In this document: one piece after another, positions 23,781 to 32,714 of the stretch | How the letters are laid out: every line of letters begins with the position of its first letter | How positions within the stretch are numbered: position 1 is the first letter of the stretch | Assembly: GCA_038527375.1 (NCBI GenBank) | Contig: JBCBFU010000007.1 | Coordinates: forward strand, 16,107-80,106 | Source of the DNA: Shimia_B sp038527375 | Lineage (GTDB): Bacteria; Pseudomonadota; Alphaproteobacteria; Rhodobacterales; Rhodobacteraceae | Reading direction: 5' to 3' | DNA: 64,000 nucleotides | Position numbers and translations under genes: made by a program | Notes under the pieces: model-generated | Databases searched by the model: none | The model's input: the letters and a program-made list of their open reading frames with translations, nothing else | What the model was told of the DNA's origin: nothing

Positions 23781-26192
23781 TCAGCCCCGCATCGCCTTGC
23801 CCTCTGGATCATAGGGCGACGGGGCCAGCACCTTGGCGCTCCGTTCGATGCCCACAACATGAACCGATAGGTCGGTCCCCGGTTTGGCATAGGCCGGATC
23901 AACCATGGCCATGGCGATGGATTGCCCAACGGTGTGGCCGTAGGCGCCCGAGGTTGTGAACCCAACGCGTTTGCCGTTCGACCAAACAGGCTCGTACCCG
24001 CCACAATCGGCAGCCGGGCTATCGAGGCCGAGCGTCACGAGGACCTGGCTGGGTCCCTCGTCGCGTTCCTTCATGGCGGCCTCGCGGCCCACGAAGTCTT
24101 CCTTCTGCCAGTCGATCCAGCGGTCCATGCCGGTCATCGCGGCGGTGCGGTCCTGCGTGAATTCCGCGGACCAAATGCCAAAGCTCTTCTCGATCCGGGT
24201 GGAGAGCAGCGCGTTAAAGCCGACCTCGCGCAGCCCATGGTCCGCACCCGCTTCCAGCAGCATTCGTCGCAGCGCAATGTGCTCGTTAGCGTGGCAATGG
24301 ATTTCGTATCCAAGCTCCCCCGTCACAGAAAGCCGCCCGACCTCGCAGCGCAAAAGGCCAAGGTCGAATGTCCCGCAGCCCATAAATTTCAGGTCGATGT
24401 CGGGATTGATCGCATGGAGGATCTTGGTCGAATTCGGGCCCGAGAGCGAGAACCCGCAGATATCGTCGGAGATGTCGGAGATATTGACCTGCGCCTCGCC
24501 GTCTGCGCCTTTCAAGTGATCCTTGAACCAGCGCATGTGCCATTCGCGCAGGTAGTAAGACCCCATGATCCAGTATTCGCCATTGCCCCAGTTAAAGAGG
24601 GTCAGGTCGCCCTTCAGCTTGCCCTCTTCTGAGAGCATCACCGCAAGACGCGCCCGGCCCGGCGTGGGCAGCTTCGTGGCGAACATCCGGTCGAGCCATG
24701 CTTCCGCGCCCGGCCCAGTGACCTCGTAGCGGGAGAAGCCCGTGATATCGAGGAGGCCCGCAGCTTCACGGATGGCTTTGTGCTCCGCCTCCACAAACGG
24801 GGTGGCGTCGGTGCGGTTAAGGCTTGGTGTTTCCTCGAAGTCTTCCGGCGCGAAGTACAGCGGCGTCTCCAGCCCCCATGAGCACCCCCAACGCGCGCCG
24901 GCCGCCGTCATCGCATCATGCGCAGGCGCCATCCGCAGCGGTCGCCCAGCGGGCAGTTGTTCGTTCGGGTAGGACATCACAAACCGGCGGGAATAGAACT
25001 GGCCCGTGGTCTGCTTGATGTATTCCTTGTTGGAATGCTGCGGGCCGTAGCGCGCGATATCCATCGACCACGCGTCGGTTTCGGTGTCGCCGTGGATCAT
25101 CCATTCGGCCAGCGTCTTGCCCACGCCGCCCCCTTGCAAAAAGCCCGCCATGACACCGCAGGCCAGCCAGTAGTTCGGCACGCTGCGCACCGGCCCGACC
25201 AGTGGGTTGCCGTCGGGCGAGAAGGTGAAGGCCCCGTTGACCCAGTTTTCGACGCCGACGTCGTTCAGGCAAGGATAGCGGTCGAAGGCCATCATCAACT
25301 CGCGCTCGATCCGGTCGGGTTCTTCCTGCAGCAGCTCGATCCCGTAATTCCACGGCGCGCCGTCCATCATCCAGTGCTTGTGATCGGTCTCGTAGATGCC
25401 GACGAGGATGCCCTTCTTGTCCTGCCGCACATAGGTAAAGCCCTCGAGGTCGACCATCATCGGGATCTCGAAATCCAGCTCTGCAATCTCGGGGATCGTC
25501 TCGGTCAGGAAATAGTGGTGGGCGAGGGGGGAAACGGGGAGGTCCAGCCCCACCATGCGCCCGCACTGCTTGGCCCAGAGGCCGCCTGCATTGACGACAT
25601 GTTCGGCCTTGATCGTGCCCTTCTCGGTCACGACCTCCCAATGGTCACCCTTCCAGTGCAGTTCCTCGACCTTGTTGTGTTCGATGATATCCGCGCCGCG
25701 CTTCTTGGCCGCGCGGGCATAGGCGTGCACGGTGCCGGTGGTGTCGATATACCCCTCGCGATCCGCCCAGAGGCCGCCGATGATCCCGTCAGTGTTCATG
25801 ATCGGGCATTTCGCCTTGATCTCGTCCGGGGTCATGAGGTGGCAATCCTCGATCCCGATGGTCTGGAACGTCCGGTAGGCCGATTGCAGCCATTCCCAGC
25901 GTTCGGGCGCCGCCGCGACTGAGATACCGCCCGTCATGTGCAACCCGATATCAATCCCGCTTTCGGCCTCGACCTCGGACAACAGGTCGATGGTATAGGC
26001 CTGAAGGGCCGCCATGTTCGCATCCGCATTCAGCGCGTGAATGCCGCCCGCCGCGTGCCATGACGAGCCCGCTGTCAGCACGTTGCGTTCGAGGATCGCC
26101 ACATCGGTCCAGCCGAATTTCGTCAGGTGATAGGCAACGGATGCGCCGACAACGCCACCCCCGATAACGACCACACGGTATTGCGATTTCAT
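23781..26192 (-). CDS. FAD-dependent dimethylglycine/sarcosine dehydrogenase-like protein with GcvT domain
   Basis: An 803-residue two-part flavoprotein starting at the ATG at 26192 after AGGAGATCC. Residues 1-390 are a DAO-type FAD domain: VVVIGGGVVGASVAYHL, and AGSSWHAAGG with the His to which FAD is covalently linked in mammalian dimethylglycine dehydrogenase. Residues about 430-790 form a GcvT/aminomethyltransferase fold (GRARLAVMLSEEGKLKGDLTL, SVTGELGYEIHCHAN) that passes the removed methyl group to tetrahydrofolate. It oxidatively demethylates an N-methylated amino acid in the cytoplasm. One base separates it from mttB, and 120 bases from the RdhA-like gene upstream. The exact substrate is unproven. 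Confidence 0.9.
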   Translation of the reverse strand: MKSQYRVVVIGGGVVGASVAYHLTKFGWTDVAILERNVLTAGSSWHAAGGIHALNADANMAALQAYTIDLLSEVEAESGIDIGLHMTGGISVAAAPERWEWLQSAYRTFQTIGIEDCHLMTPDEIKAKCPIMNTDGIIGGLWADREGYIDTTGTVHAYARAAKKRGADIIEHNKVEELHWKGDHWEVVTEKGTIKAEHVVNAGGLWAKQCGRMVGLDLPVSPLAHHYFLTETIPEIAELDFEIPMMVDLEGFTYVRQDKKGILVGIYETDHKHWMMDGAPWNYGIELLQEEPDRIERELMMAFDRYPCLNDVGVENWVNGAFTFSPDGNPLVGPVRSVPNYWLACGVMAGFLQGGGVGKTLAEWMIHGDTETDAWSMDIARYGPQHSNKEYIKQTTGQFYSRRFVMSYPNEQLPAGRPLRMAPAHDAMTAAGARWGCSWGLETPLYFAPEDFEETPSLNRTDATPFVEAEHKAIREAAGLLDITGFSRYEVTGPGAEAWLDRMFATKLPTPGRARLAVMLSEEGKLKGDLTLFNWGNGEYWIMGSYYLREWHMRWFKDHLKGADGEAQVNISDISDDICGFSLSGPNSTKILHAINPDIDLKFMGCGTFDLGLLRCEVGRLSVTGELGYEIHCHANEHIALRRMLLEAGADHGLREVGFNALLSTRIEKSFGIWSAEFTQDRTAAMTGMDRWIDWQKEDFVGREAAMKERDEGPSQVLVTLGLDSPAADCGGYEPVWSNGKRVGFTTSGAYGHTVGQSIAMAMVDPAYAKPGTDLSVHVVGIERSAKVLAPSPYDPEGKAMRG

Positions 26193-26312
26193 TGGCGGAT
26201 CTCCTCTTGGTGCCATCACCCTAGAAGCGCCCGCGCCCGCGATTCCCGACCATTTGCCCCGCGGCCTGCAACGTTTGCGACACAATCCGTCGCGGGAGCA
26301 GGCTGCGCGCCG

Positions 26313-29300
26313 TCAGAGGTCGAGGATGAGCGTCCCGCCCGCCTCCGCTGCGCGGGATTGGCAGGTGATCATCCGCGTCTCACGCTCGGCCCGTGACAGC
26401 ACGTAATCGCGGTGCTCCACGTTACCTTCGATCACGCCGCATTGGCACACGCCGCACAGCCCGTCGGCGCATTTCACGTCGACAGGCACGCCCGCCGCGA
26501 TCAGTGCATCCGATAGGGGGGTATCGGCGTCGACATCAACCGTGCGGCCCGACCGCGCGAGGGTCACGCGGAAGGGGCTGTTCTCCCAATCCGGGGCCTC
26601 TGGCACGGCGAAGTATTCGGTGTGGATGGCGTCTTCGGGAAGGCCAGCCCCGCGCGCGGCACTCCCAACGGCCTCCATGTAGCCATCCGGCCCGCAGCAG
26701 TAGACATGCGTGCCGTCGCCCGCCCCGGTGAGGCTGGCCGCCAGATCAAGACGCCCGCCTTCGTCCGACACGTGCAGGTGCGCGCGGTCCGCCCAAGGCG
26801 TGCCCGCAATCAACTCCCAGAGAGCCGCCCGCGCGCGGCGCGGCACCGAGTAGTGCATCTGGAACGGCACATCATCACGGTGCAGCGTATGGGCCATCGC
26901 GATCATCGGCGTGATCCCGATCCCGCCGCCATACAGAAGCGCCGACCGCGTGCCCTCCGCGATGGGAAAGTGGTTGCGCGGGGGCGCGATGAACACCCGC
27001 CGTCCGGGTGTGAAGATGCGGTGCATCAGGTGCGACCCACCGCGCCCTTCGTCCTCGCGCAAAACGGCCAGTTGATAGCGATCCCTGACCGCCGGGTCGC
27101 CACACAGCGAATATTGCCGCAGGTATTCGGGCGCCACGACCACATCGATATGCGCACCCGCCGTCCAGCCTGGCAGGGGCGCACGGTCCGGGCGTTGAAG
27201 CGTGTAAAGCGTGATATCTTCACTCAACGGCTCGGCCCCCGTCACCTCGACCCGCAACACCGGCGAGGTCGTGTCGTTGGTGTAGACATGGCGCGGCCCT
27301 TTGCCCGCCTTGTAGTCCTCGGCGCTGACCATCTCCTGATAGGCCGCGATCCCGGCTTCGCGGTCCATGGGGTCCGGGAACGGGTGGGGATGGGCGGCCA
27401 GCGGTGCGGGATAGACGGCAAGCGTCTGATCCTCGGCCTTGATCTTGAGGTCGCGTTGCAGCCCCCGCGTGTTCACTGGCACGTCCGTGGGGTGGTAGCC
27501 ACCGTCCGGCCCGAGCGCGAGATCCCACCACCATTTCTTGACCGGGTTGATATCACCATTGCCGACCGCATCATCGAGCCGCGACAGCAAGGGCGCGGCC
27601 TTGGGCAGGGTCATCGCGGCCCAACGGAACGGCTTTTCAGCAAAGAGCCCCTCAAGGTTCCACGGGCAGGTCTTCATGCACCGCCCGCACATGGCCCCGC
27701 CTTCGGTTGTCATCCGGTAGGTCGCGCATTTCTGGCTGTCGGATTTCCAGATCTCGTAGCCGTTGAACATCCGCTTGGGGCCCGCCGTGATTGCCCCCGA
27801 CGGGCATTCGCGCGCGCATTTGTTGCAGCTTTCGCAGAACGCCTGCAGGCCAAAGTCGATGGGCTGATCATGCTCCAGCGGCATGTCGGTGGTGATGACG
27901 CCGGATTTCAGGCGCGGACCCAGAAATGGGTTCAGGATCACCTCACCGATGCGGCTGACCTCTCCCAATCCCGACAGCAGCAGGAGCGGCGGTTGCAGCA
28001 CATCGCCATCCATCACCGTATGCGCCTTGGCGCTGTAGCCGAGGTTGCGAATGAATTGGGCCAACACGCCGCCCAAGACGGAAAATCTCAGATAGGCGCG
28101 CATGGACTGGGCGACGGATATCCAGTCGTCGCCTGACGCGCCCTCCATCGTATCGAACCCTTGGTCGATCACCATCGAGATCGCCTGATCGTGGGGCGGC
28201 TCGATCACCTCGCCCAAGGCATTGTGGGAATACCAGGTCCAGTCGGGGCAGGCCGACAGACCTACGGCGTCCGCGCCGAGCCAATAGGCGGCGGCCTTGA
28301 TCATCTCGCTGTGTTCACGCGGCGACAGGCGCGACACCTCCGCGGACCCCGGCCCCGCTTGCAGCAGGACAAGCGCGCCCAAAAGCCGCCGTTGCGCCAT
28401 CGACGGGGCGGCCTTGCGCACATAGGTGCCGCCCGTGGCCTGTTTCTGCACGTGTTTGCCCATGTCCCCGAACTGCGCGCGGGCAAACAGGTCCGCGCGT
28501 TTGGGCACGCGGGGCACGTTGGGCGCGTCGATATAGGTCGTTGGTGTCTCGACGCGCTTGAGCGTCTCGAAAGGGTGGGGGCCCAGCGCGAATTGGCGGC
28601 TCTCATACGGGTGGCCGTTCATCCCGGTCCGCGCTTGGCCGTGACCCAGCCACCAGCCCAACCCCGAAAGCTCGGTCCTTGGTTGATCCGCCAAGGGGGC
28701 CAGCGGCTGATCGGGCGTCATGTCGAAATCGGTAGTGACCACGCTGATGCCGAAGCGATCCCCGATGAAGGGCGCGGTCAGTGTGCCGTCCTCAACCGTA
28801 GCAAGCCCCGCCGCAACGGCCAGACGGTTCAGGTCCACATCCGTGGCTGTTGGAGTGTGCGCCTTAGCCGCAAAGCCCAAGACGCGCAGGTAATTGGCCA
28901 GAACCACCGCCACTTCGCCCCCGCGCAGCGCCGCGCGATAGGCCTCAGCCCCCGCGATGGCGGCAGCCCCCGGCTCGGACGGGTCGACGGCGCGCGGATG
29001 CTCGTGGATCAGAACCAGCGCGTGTGTGTGCTCGTCAATTTGCGACGGCGGGGCGGCGGCGGCATCGCGCAGATCGGCCATGATCTGATCGATCCCGGCG
29101 GCCAGGGTTGTCGTCTGCCGCGTCTGCAACGCGTGCGACAGGCGCGCGACCTCCGGGTTGGTGACGGGCTGCGCCAGATGATCGCCTGCCTCCAGCCGAC
29201 AGATGCCCGCCATGTCCACGTCCGAGAAATAGGCGAACGACTTGATATGGCGCGCCCGTTCCGCCGGATCGTCCGGGCAGGTCGCCTGCGCGGGGTTCAC

Positions 29301-29498
29301 CGCGCCGTCGCGCAAGGTGTCCATCACCGCAAGGTAATCCACCATCGCCGCCGCGATCGACCCGGCCCCACCGTCCGGCGCAGGCAGCGGGACATGTGTG
29401 GGAACACGATCCGCCTTCGGCGCTGCCACGCGCCGCAACCGCTCCAGCGGGAAGGGACCCAAATGGACCGGGCGTTTGGCAGAGGATCGAAGGCGCAT
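26313..29498 (-). CDS. cytosolic reductive-dehalogenase-like protein fused to an NAD(P)H reductase
   Basis: A 1061-residue multidomain protein without a Tat signal, unlike respiratory RdhA. Residues 1-290 and 300-690 are two related halves; only the second has two 4Fe-4S sites (C555/C558/C561/C565 and C591/C604/C607/C611). Residues about 740-970 are a ferredoxin-reductase module (RQYSLCGDP flavin motif, GGGIGITPMIAMAH nucleotide motif, YCCGPDGYMEAV), and 975-1061 a plant-type 2Fe-2S domain (C1010, C1015, C1018, C1046). This matches the self-sufficient catabolic RdhA type (BhbA of Comamonas; core as in NpRdhA of Nitratireductor), which uses cobalamin and NADPH to remove halogens from phenols. 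Y423 and K491 are candidate acid residues by position only. Operon partners are amine demethylases, so another corrinoid-linked role is possible. Confidence 0.88.
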   Translation of the reverse strand: MRLRSSAKRPVHLGPFPLERLRRVAAPKADRVPTHVPLPAPDGGAGSIAAAMVDYLAVMDTLRDGAVNPAQATCPDDPAERARHIKSFAYFSDVDMAGICRLEAGDHLAQPVTNPEVARLSHALQTRQTTTLAAGIDQIMADLRDAAAAPPSQIDEHTHALVLIHEHPRAVDPSEPGAAAIAGAEAYRAALRGGEVAVVLANYLRVLGFAAKAHTPTATDVDLNRLAVAAGLATVEDGTLTAPFIGDRFGISVVTTDFDMTPDQPLAPLADQPRTELSGLGWWLGHGQARTGMNGHPYESRQFALGPHPFETLKRVETPTTYIDAPNVPRVPKRADLFARAQFGDMGKHVQKQATGGTYVRKAAPSMAQRRLLGALVLLQAGPGSAEVSRLSPREHSEMIKAAAYWLGADAVGLSACPDWTWYSHNALGEVIEPPHDQAISMVIDQGFDTMEGASGDDWISVAQSMRAYLRFSVLGGVLAQFIRNLGYSAKAHTVMDGDVLQPPLLLLSGLGEVSRIGEVILNPFLGPRLKSGVITTDMPLEHDQPIDFGLQAFCESCNKCARECPSGAITAGPKRMFNGYEIWKSDSQKCATYRMTTEGGAMCGRCMKTCPWNLEGLFAEKPFRWAAMTLPKAAPLLSRLDDAVGNGDINPVKKWWWDLALGPDGGYHPTDVPVNTRGLQRDLKIKAEDQTLAVYPAPLAAHPHPFPDPMDREAGIAAYQEMVSAEDYKAGKGPRHVYTNDTTSPVLRVEVTGAEPLSEDITLYTLQRPDRAPLPGWTAGAHIDVVVAPEYLRQYSLCGDPAVRDRYQLAVLREDEGRGGSHLMHRIFTPGRRVFIAPPRNHFPIAEGTRSALLYGGGIGITPMIAMAHTLHRDDVPFQMHYSVPRRARAALWELIAGTPWADRAHLHVSDEGGRLDLAASLTGAGDGTHVYCCGPDGYMEAVGSAARGAGLPEDAIHTEYFAVPEAPDWENSPFRVTLARSGRTVDVDADTPLSDALIAAGVPVDVKCADGLCGVCQCGVIEGNVEHRDYVLSRAERETRMITCQSRAAEAGGTLILDL

Positions 29499-29607
29499 GG
29501 GGTCGGCTCACACTCGGCAGGTCGGCAGCATTCCGCCCCGCTGCGCTGGACAGCCGGGGCATCCTTGGCCTATCCGCTGGGGACACACCAAGCAAGGCAG
29601 CCCACAG

Positions 29608-30951
29608 ATGGAACGCAAGCTCTTTGGCACCGACGGGGTGCGCGGCGAGGCCAACACCTTCCCCATGACCGCAGAGGCCGCCTTGCGGCTGGGCGCGGCG
29701 GCGGGGCGGTATTTCCGCCGCTCGGACCGCACCCATCAGGTCGTGATCGGCAAGGACACGCGCCGCTCTGGCTACATGCTGGAAAACGCGCTCACGGCGG
29801 GGTTCACGTCCGTGGGTATGGATGTCGTTCTGGTCGGGCCGGTGCCGACGCCTGCCGTGGGAATGCTCACAACCTCCATGCGCGCCGATGTGGGCGTCAT
29901 GATCTCGGCCAGTCACAACCCGCACCACGACAACGGGATCAAGTTCTTTGGCCCCGATGGTTTCAAGCTTTCGGACGAGGCCGAGGCCGAGATTGAGGCG
30001 CTCTTTGCCGAAGGCGTGCGCCTTGCCCAGCCCGCAAAGATCGGGCGCGCGGGCCGCGTGGAAAGCGCGACGGGTCGCTATGTCGAGGCCGTGAAATCCT
30101 CGCTCCCCCGCGGGCAGAGTTTCGAGGACCTCAAGATCGTTGTCGATTGCGCCAATGGTGCGGGCTACAAGGCCGCCCCGCAGGTCCTGTGGGAATTGGG
30201 CGCGGATGTGGTGCCGCTGGGCGTGTCGCCCAACGGGTTCAACATCAACGACAAATGTGGATCGACCGCCCCGGACCAACTGGCGCAAGCGGTCGTGGCC
30301 CATGGCGCGGATGTGGGCATCGCGCTCGATGGGGATGCCGACCGGATCATCGTCGTGGATGAAAAGGGTCAGGTCGCGGATGGCGATCAATTGATGGGCC
30401 TGATTGCGTCGCGCTGGGCGCGCGAGGGGCGGCTTGCCGGGCGCACTCTTGTGGCGACGGTGATGTCCAATCTGGGCCTCGAGCGTTGGCTGGCCGATCA
30501 GCAGGTCGCGCTCCACCGGACCAAGGTAGGGGACCGCTACGTGGTCGAGGCCATGCGCCGCGATGGCTTCAACCTGGGGGGGGAGCAATCGGGCCATATC
30601 GTCATGGCCGACCACGCCACCACGGGCGACGGCCTGTTGGCTGGGCTGCAATTCGTGTCCGCAATGATCGACAGCGGAAAATCCGCCAGCACGCTGGCGC
30701 GCAATTTCGACCCCTTTCCGCAAAAGATGGAAAACGTGCGCTACGCTAAAGGAACCGACCCGCTGGAAACCGCGCCCGTCAAGGCCGCCATCGCCGCCGC
30801 CGAGGCCCAACTGGCCGCAGCCGGGCGTCTGTTGATCCGCAAGTCCGGCACCGAGCCCGTGATCCGTGTCATGGCCGAACACGAGGACGCGCAGGTCATC
30901 GACGCGGCCATCGGGGCGGTCGTGGCCGAAATCGAAGCGAGTGCCGCCTGA
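29608..30951 (+). CDS. glmM: phosphoglucosamine mutase
   Basis: A 447-residue cytoplasmic enzyme that converts glucosamine-6-phosphate to glucosamine-1-phosphate for UDP-GlcNAc, hence peptidoglycan and LPS. The ATG at 29608 begins MERKLFGTDGVRG, the canonical GlmM N-terminus; a longer upstream frame is rejected. The phosphoserine loop is ISASHNPHHDNGIKFF, the metal loop DGDADRII and the sugar loop GGEQSGHIV, with RKSGTEPVIRVM at the phosphate-binding end. Full length for the family. It is divergent from the RdhA-like gene (109-base gap) and precedes the sugar-nucleotide genes. Confidence 0.97.
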   Translation: MERKLFGTDGVRGEANTFPMTAEAALRLGAAAGRYFRRSDRTHQVVIGKDTRRSGYMLENALTAGFTSVGMDVVLVGPVPTPAVGMLTTSMRADVGVMISASHNPHHDNGIKFFGPDGFKLSDEAEAEIEALFAEGVRLAQPAKIGRAGRVESATGRYVEAVKSSLPRGQSFEDLKIVVDCANGAGYKAAPQVLWELGADVVPLGVSPNGFNINDKCGSTAPDQLAQAVVAHGADVGIALDGDADRIIVVDEKGQVADGDQLMGLIASRWAREGRLAGRTLVATVMSNLGLERWLADQQVALHRTKVGDRYVVEAMRRDGFNLGGEQSGHIVMADHATTGDGLLAGLQFVSAMIDSGKSASTLARNFDPFPQKMENVRYAKGTDPLETAPVKAAIAAAEAQLAAAGRLLIRKSGTEPVIRVMAEHEDAQVIDAAIGAVVAEIEASAA

Positions 30952-30962
30952 CCCGTCATTTG

Positions 30963-30989
30963 GGGTAAAATTGGCGCCTGCATTTACCC
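30963..30989 (+). terminator. hairpin after glmM
   Basis: GGGTAAA (30963-30969) and TTTACCC (30983-30989) are exact inverted repeats with a 13-base loop, starting 12 bases after the glmM stop and 55 bases before rfbC. It could end the glmM transcript or act as an operator for the rfb operon. There is no T-run. Confidence 0.35.
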
Positions 30990-31044
30990 AGCGTTCACCA
31001 GCATCGTCGTAGCGTCCCACCAAACAGATTGGTGAGGCGACACG

Positions 31045-31635
31045 ATGAGAGTTGAAGACACGGCGTTGGACGGCGTCAAACTGCTACGTCCCAAACGGAT
31101 CACCGACATCCGCGGATATTTCCAGGAAAGCTGGAACGATCGCGTCATGGCCGACCTGGGCCTGCCGTTGACATTCGTTCAGGAAAATCAGTCCTTTTCG
31201 GCCAAATCCGGCACCCTGCGCGGGTTGCACTATCAGGCGCCACCGGCGGCACAGGGCAAACTTGTGCGTGTGACCACCGGTGAAATTCTGGATGTGGCCG
31301 TCGACGTCCGGGCGGGATCACCGACTTACGGACAGTATGTCTCGGCGGTGCTGAATGCCTCGTCGGGGTGGATGATGTGGGTGCCCGAAGGGTTCCTGCA
31401 TGGCTTTGTCACGCGCGCCCACGCGACGACCGTGCAATACCGGACCACCGATTTCTACGCACCCGACTGCGACGGGGCCGTGGCCTTTGACGACCCTGAT
31501 CTCGCCATCGACTGGGGCATCGATCTGGACGCAGCGATCACCTCTCCCAAGGACGCGGACGCGCCGCGCCTGCGCGACTGGGTATCGCCATTTTCCGTGT
31601 CTCCTGCGTCTCGCGCCCAGGAGGTGCCGGCATGA
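31045..31635 (+). CDS. rfbC: dTDP-4-dehydrorhamnose 3,5-epimerase
   Basis: A 196-residue cupin-fold epimerase, third step of dTDP-L-rhamnose synthesis. Family motifs are KRITDIRGYFQESW, FVQENQSFSAKSGTLRGLHYQ with the catalytic His in RGLHYQ, and VPEGFLHGF. It starts at the ATG at 31045 after GGTGAGGCGAC. It opens a tight run rfbC-rfbB-rfbD-rfbA in which each gene overlaps the next by 4 bases, so the pathway enzymes are made together. The product feeds rhamnose-containing surface polysaccharide. Confidence 0.95.
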   Translation: MRVEDTALDGVKLLRPKRITDIRGYFQESWNDRVMADLGLPLTFVQENQSFSAKSGTLRGLHYQAPPAAQGKLVRVTTGEILDVAVDVRAGSPTYGQYVSAVLNASSGWMMWVPEGFLHGFVTRAHATTVQYRTTDFYAPDCDGAVAFDDPDLAIDWGIDLDAAITSPKDADAPRLRDWVSPFSVSPASRAQEVPA

Positions 31636-32714
31636 GGATGATCGTCACCGGCGGTGCCGGCTTTATCGGATCCCGTCTTGTCCGCCGCGCGGTGGAGTTG
31701 GGGCATGAGGTGCTCAATATCGACGCGCTGACCTACGCGGCGTCCGTCTCCTCCGTCTGGGATCTCGAAGAGATGCCGAATTACCGGCTGGAGCCTGCAG
31801 ATATCACCGACCGCGCCATCATGGACCGCCTGATCGCGGACCATCGACCCGACGCGATCCTGCATCTGGCCGCCGAAAGCCATGTGGACCGCTCGATCGA
31901 AGGGCCGGGGGTCTTTGCCCAGACCAATATGATGGGCACCTTTACCTTGCTTGAGGGCGCGCGCGCCTACTGGACCCGCGCCGGTCAGCCGGATGATTTC
32001 CGCTTCTATCAGGTCTCAACGGACGAGGTCTTTGGCGCCTTGGGGCCAGAAGGCCGGTTTACGGAAACCACGGCCTATCGCCCCAACAGTCCCTATTCGG
32101 CGACCAAGGCGGCGGGCGATCACCTCGTCCGGGCGTGGCATCAGACCTATGGCCTGCCGGTCCTGACCAGTCACGCCTCCAACAATTACGGACCCGGACA
32201 ACACCCCGAGAAATTCATCCCCAAGATCCTGTCCCGCGCCATCGCGGGAGAGGCGATACCGGTTTACGGCTCGGGCGCGCAATCGCGCGACTGGATCCAC
32301 GTCGACGACCATGTTGATGCGATCCTCACGGTGCTGGAGGCGGGCCGGGTGGGCGAATGCTACAACATCGGGGCGGGGTGCGAATTTCGCAACATCGACC
32401 TCGCGCGCGCACTGTGCCGATTGCTGCAAACGCGGCGCCCGTCGCACACGCCCTATACCGACCTCATCACCCACGTGGAGGATCGCCCGGGCCACGATTT
32501 CCGCTACGCGATCGACGCATCCAAGATCACGTCGGAACTGGGGTGGACCCCGCGCTATACGCTCGAGGCCGGGCTGGCGCAGACGATGGATTGGTACCTC
32601 ACGCACAGCGCGTGGTGGACCTCCATCCTCGAACGCGACAACCGCGATGTAATGGGCGGCGGCGCGGCGGCTGGCGGCTGGACCCTGCGCGACAGCGGGG
32701 AGGTCGCGGCATGA
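31632..32714 (+). CDS. rfbB: dTDP-glucose 4,6-dehydratase
   Basis: A 360-residue extended short-chain dehydrogenase that makes dTDP-4-keto-6-deoxyglucose. The NAD-binding motif is TGGAGFIGSRLV, the catalytic pair lies in STDEVFGAL, and the YxxxK is PYSATKAAGDH. SNNYGPGQHPEKFIP is typical of RfbB. It overlaps rfbC and rfbD by 4 bases each. The C-terminal GGGAAAGGWTLRDSGEVAA is a slightly long tail but otherwise the enzyme looks complete. Confidence 0.95.
   Translation: MRMIVTGGAGFIGSRLVRRAVELGHEVLNIDALTYAASVSSVWDLEEMPNYRLEPADITDRAIMDRLIADHRPDAILHLAAESHVDRSIEGPGVFAQTNMMGTFTLLEGARAYWTRAGQPDDFRFYQVSTDEVFGALGPEGRFTETTAYRPNSPYSATKAAGDHLVRAWHQTYGLPVLTSHASNNYGPGQHPEKFIPKILSRAIAGEAIPVYGSGAQSRDWIHVDDHVDAILTVLEAGRVGECYNIGAGCEFRNIDLARALCRLLQTRRPSHTPYTDLITHVEDRPGHDFRYAIDASKITSELGWTPRYTLEAGLAQTMDWYLTHSAWWTSILERDNRDVMGGGAAAGGWTLRDSGEVAA

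Noticed and set aside
29035..31023. 662-codon minus-strand open frame opposite glmM
   Set aside because: Low-complexity His/Arg/Gly-rich translation without domains, antisense to a textbook GlmM.
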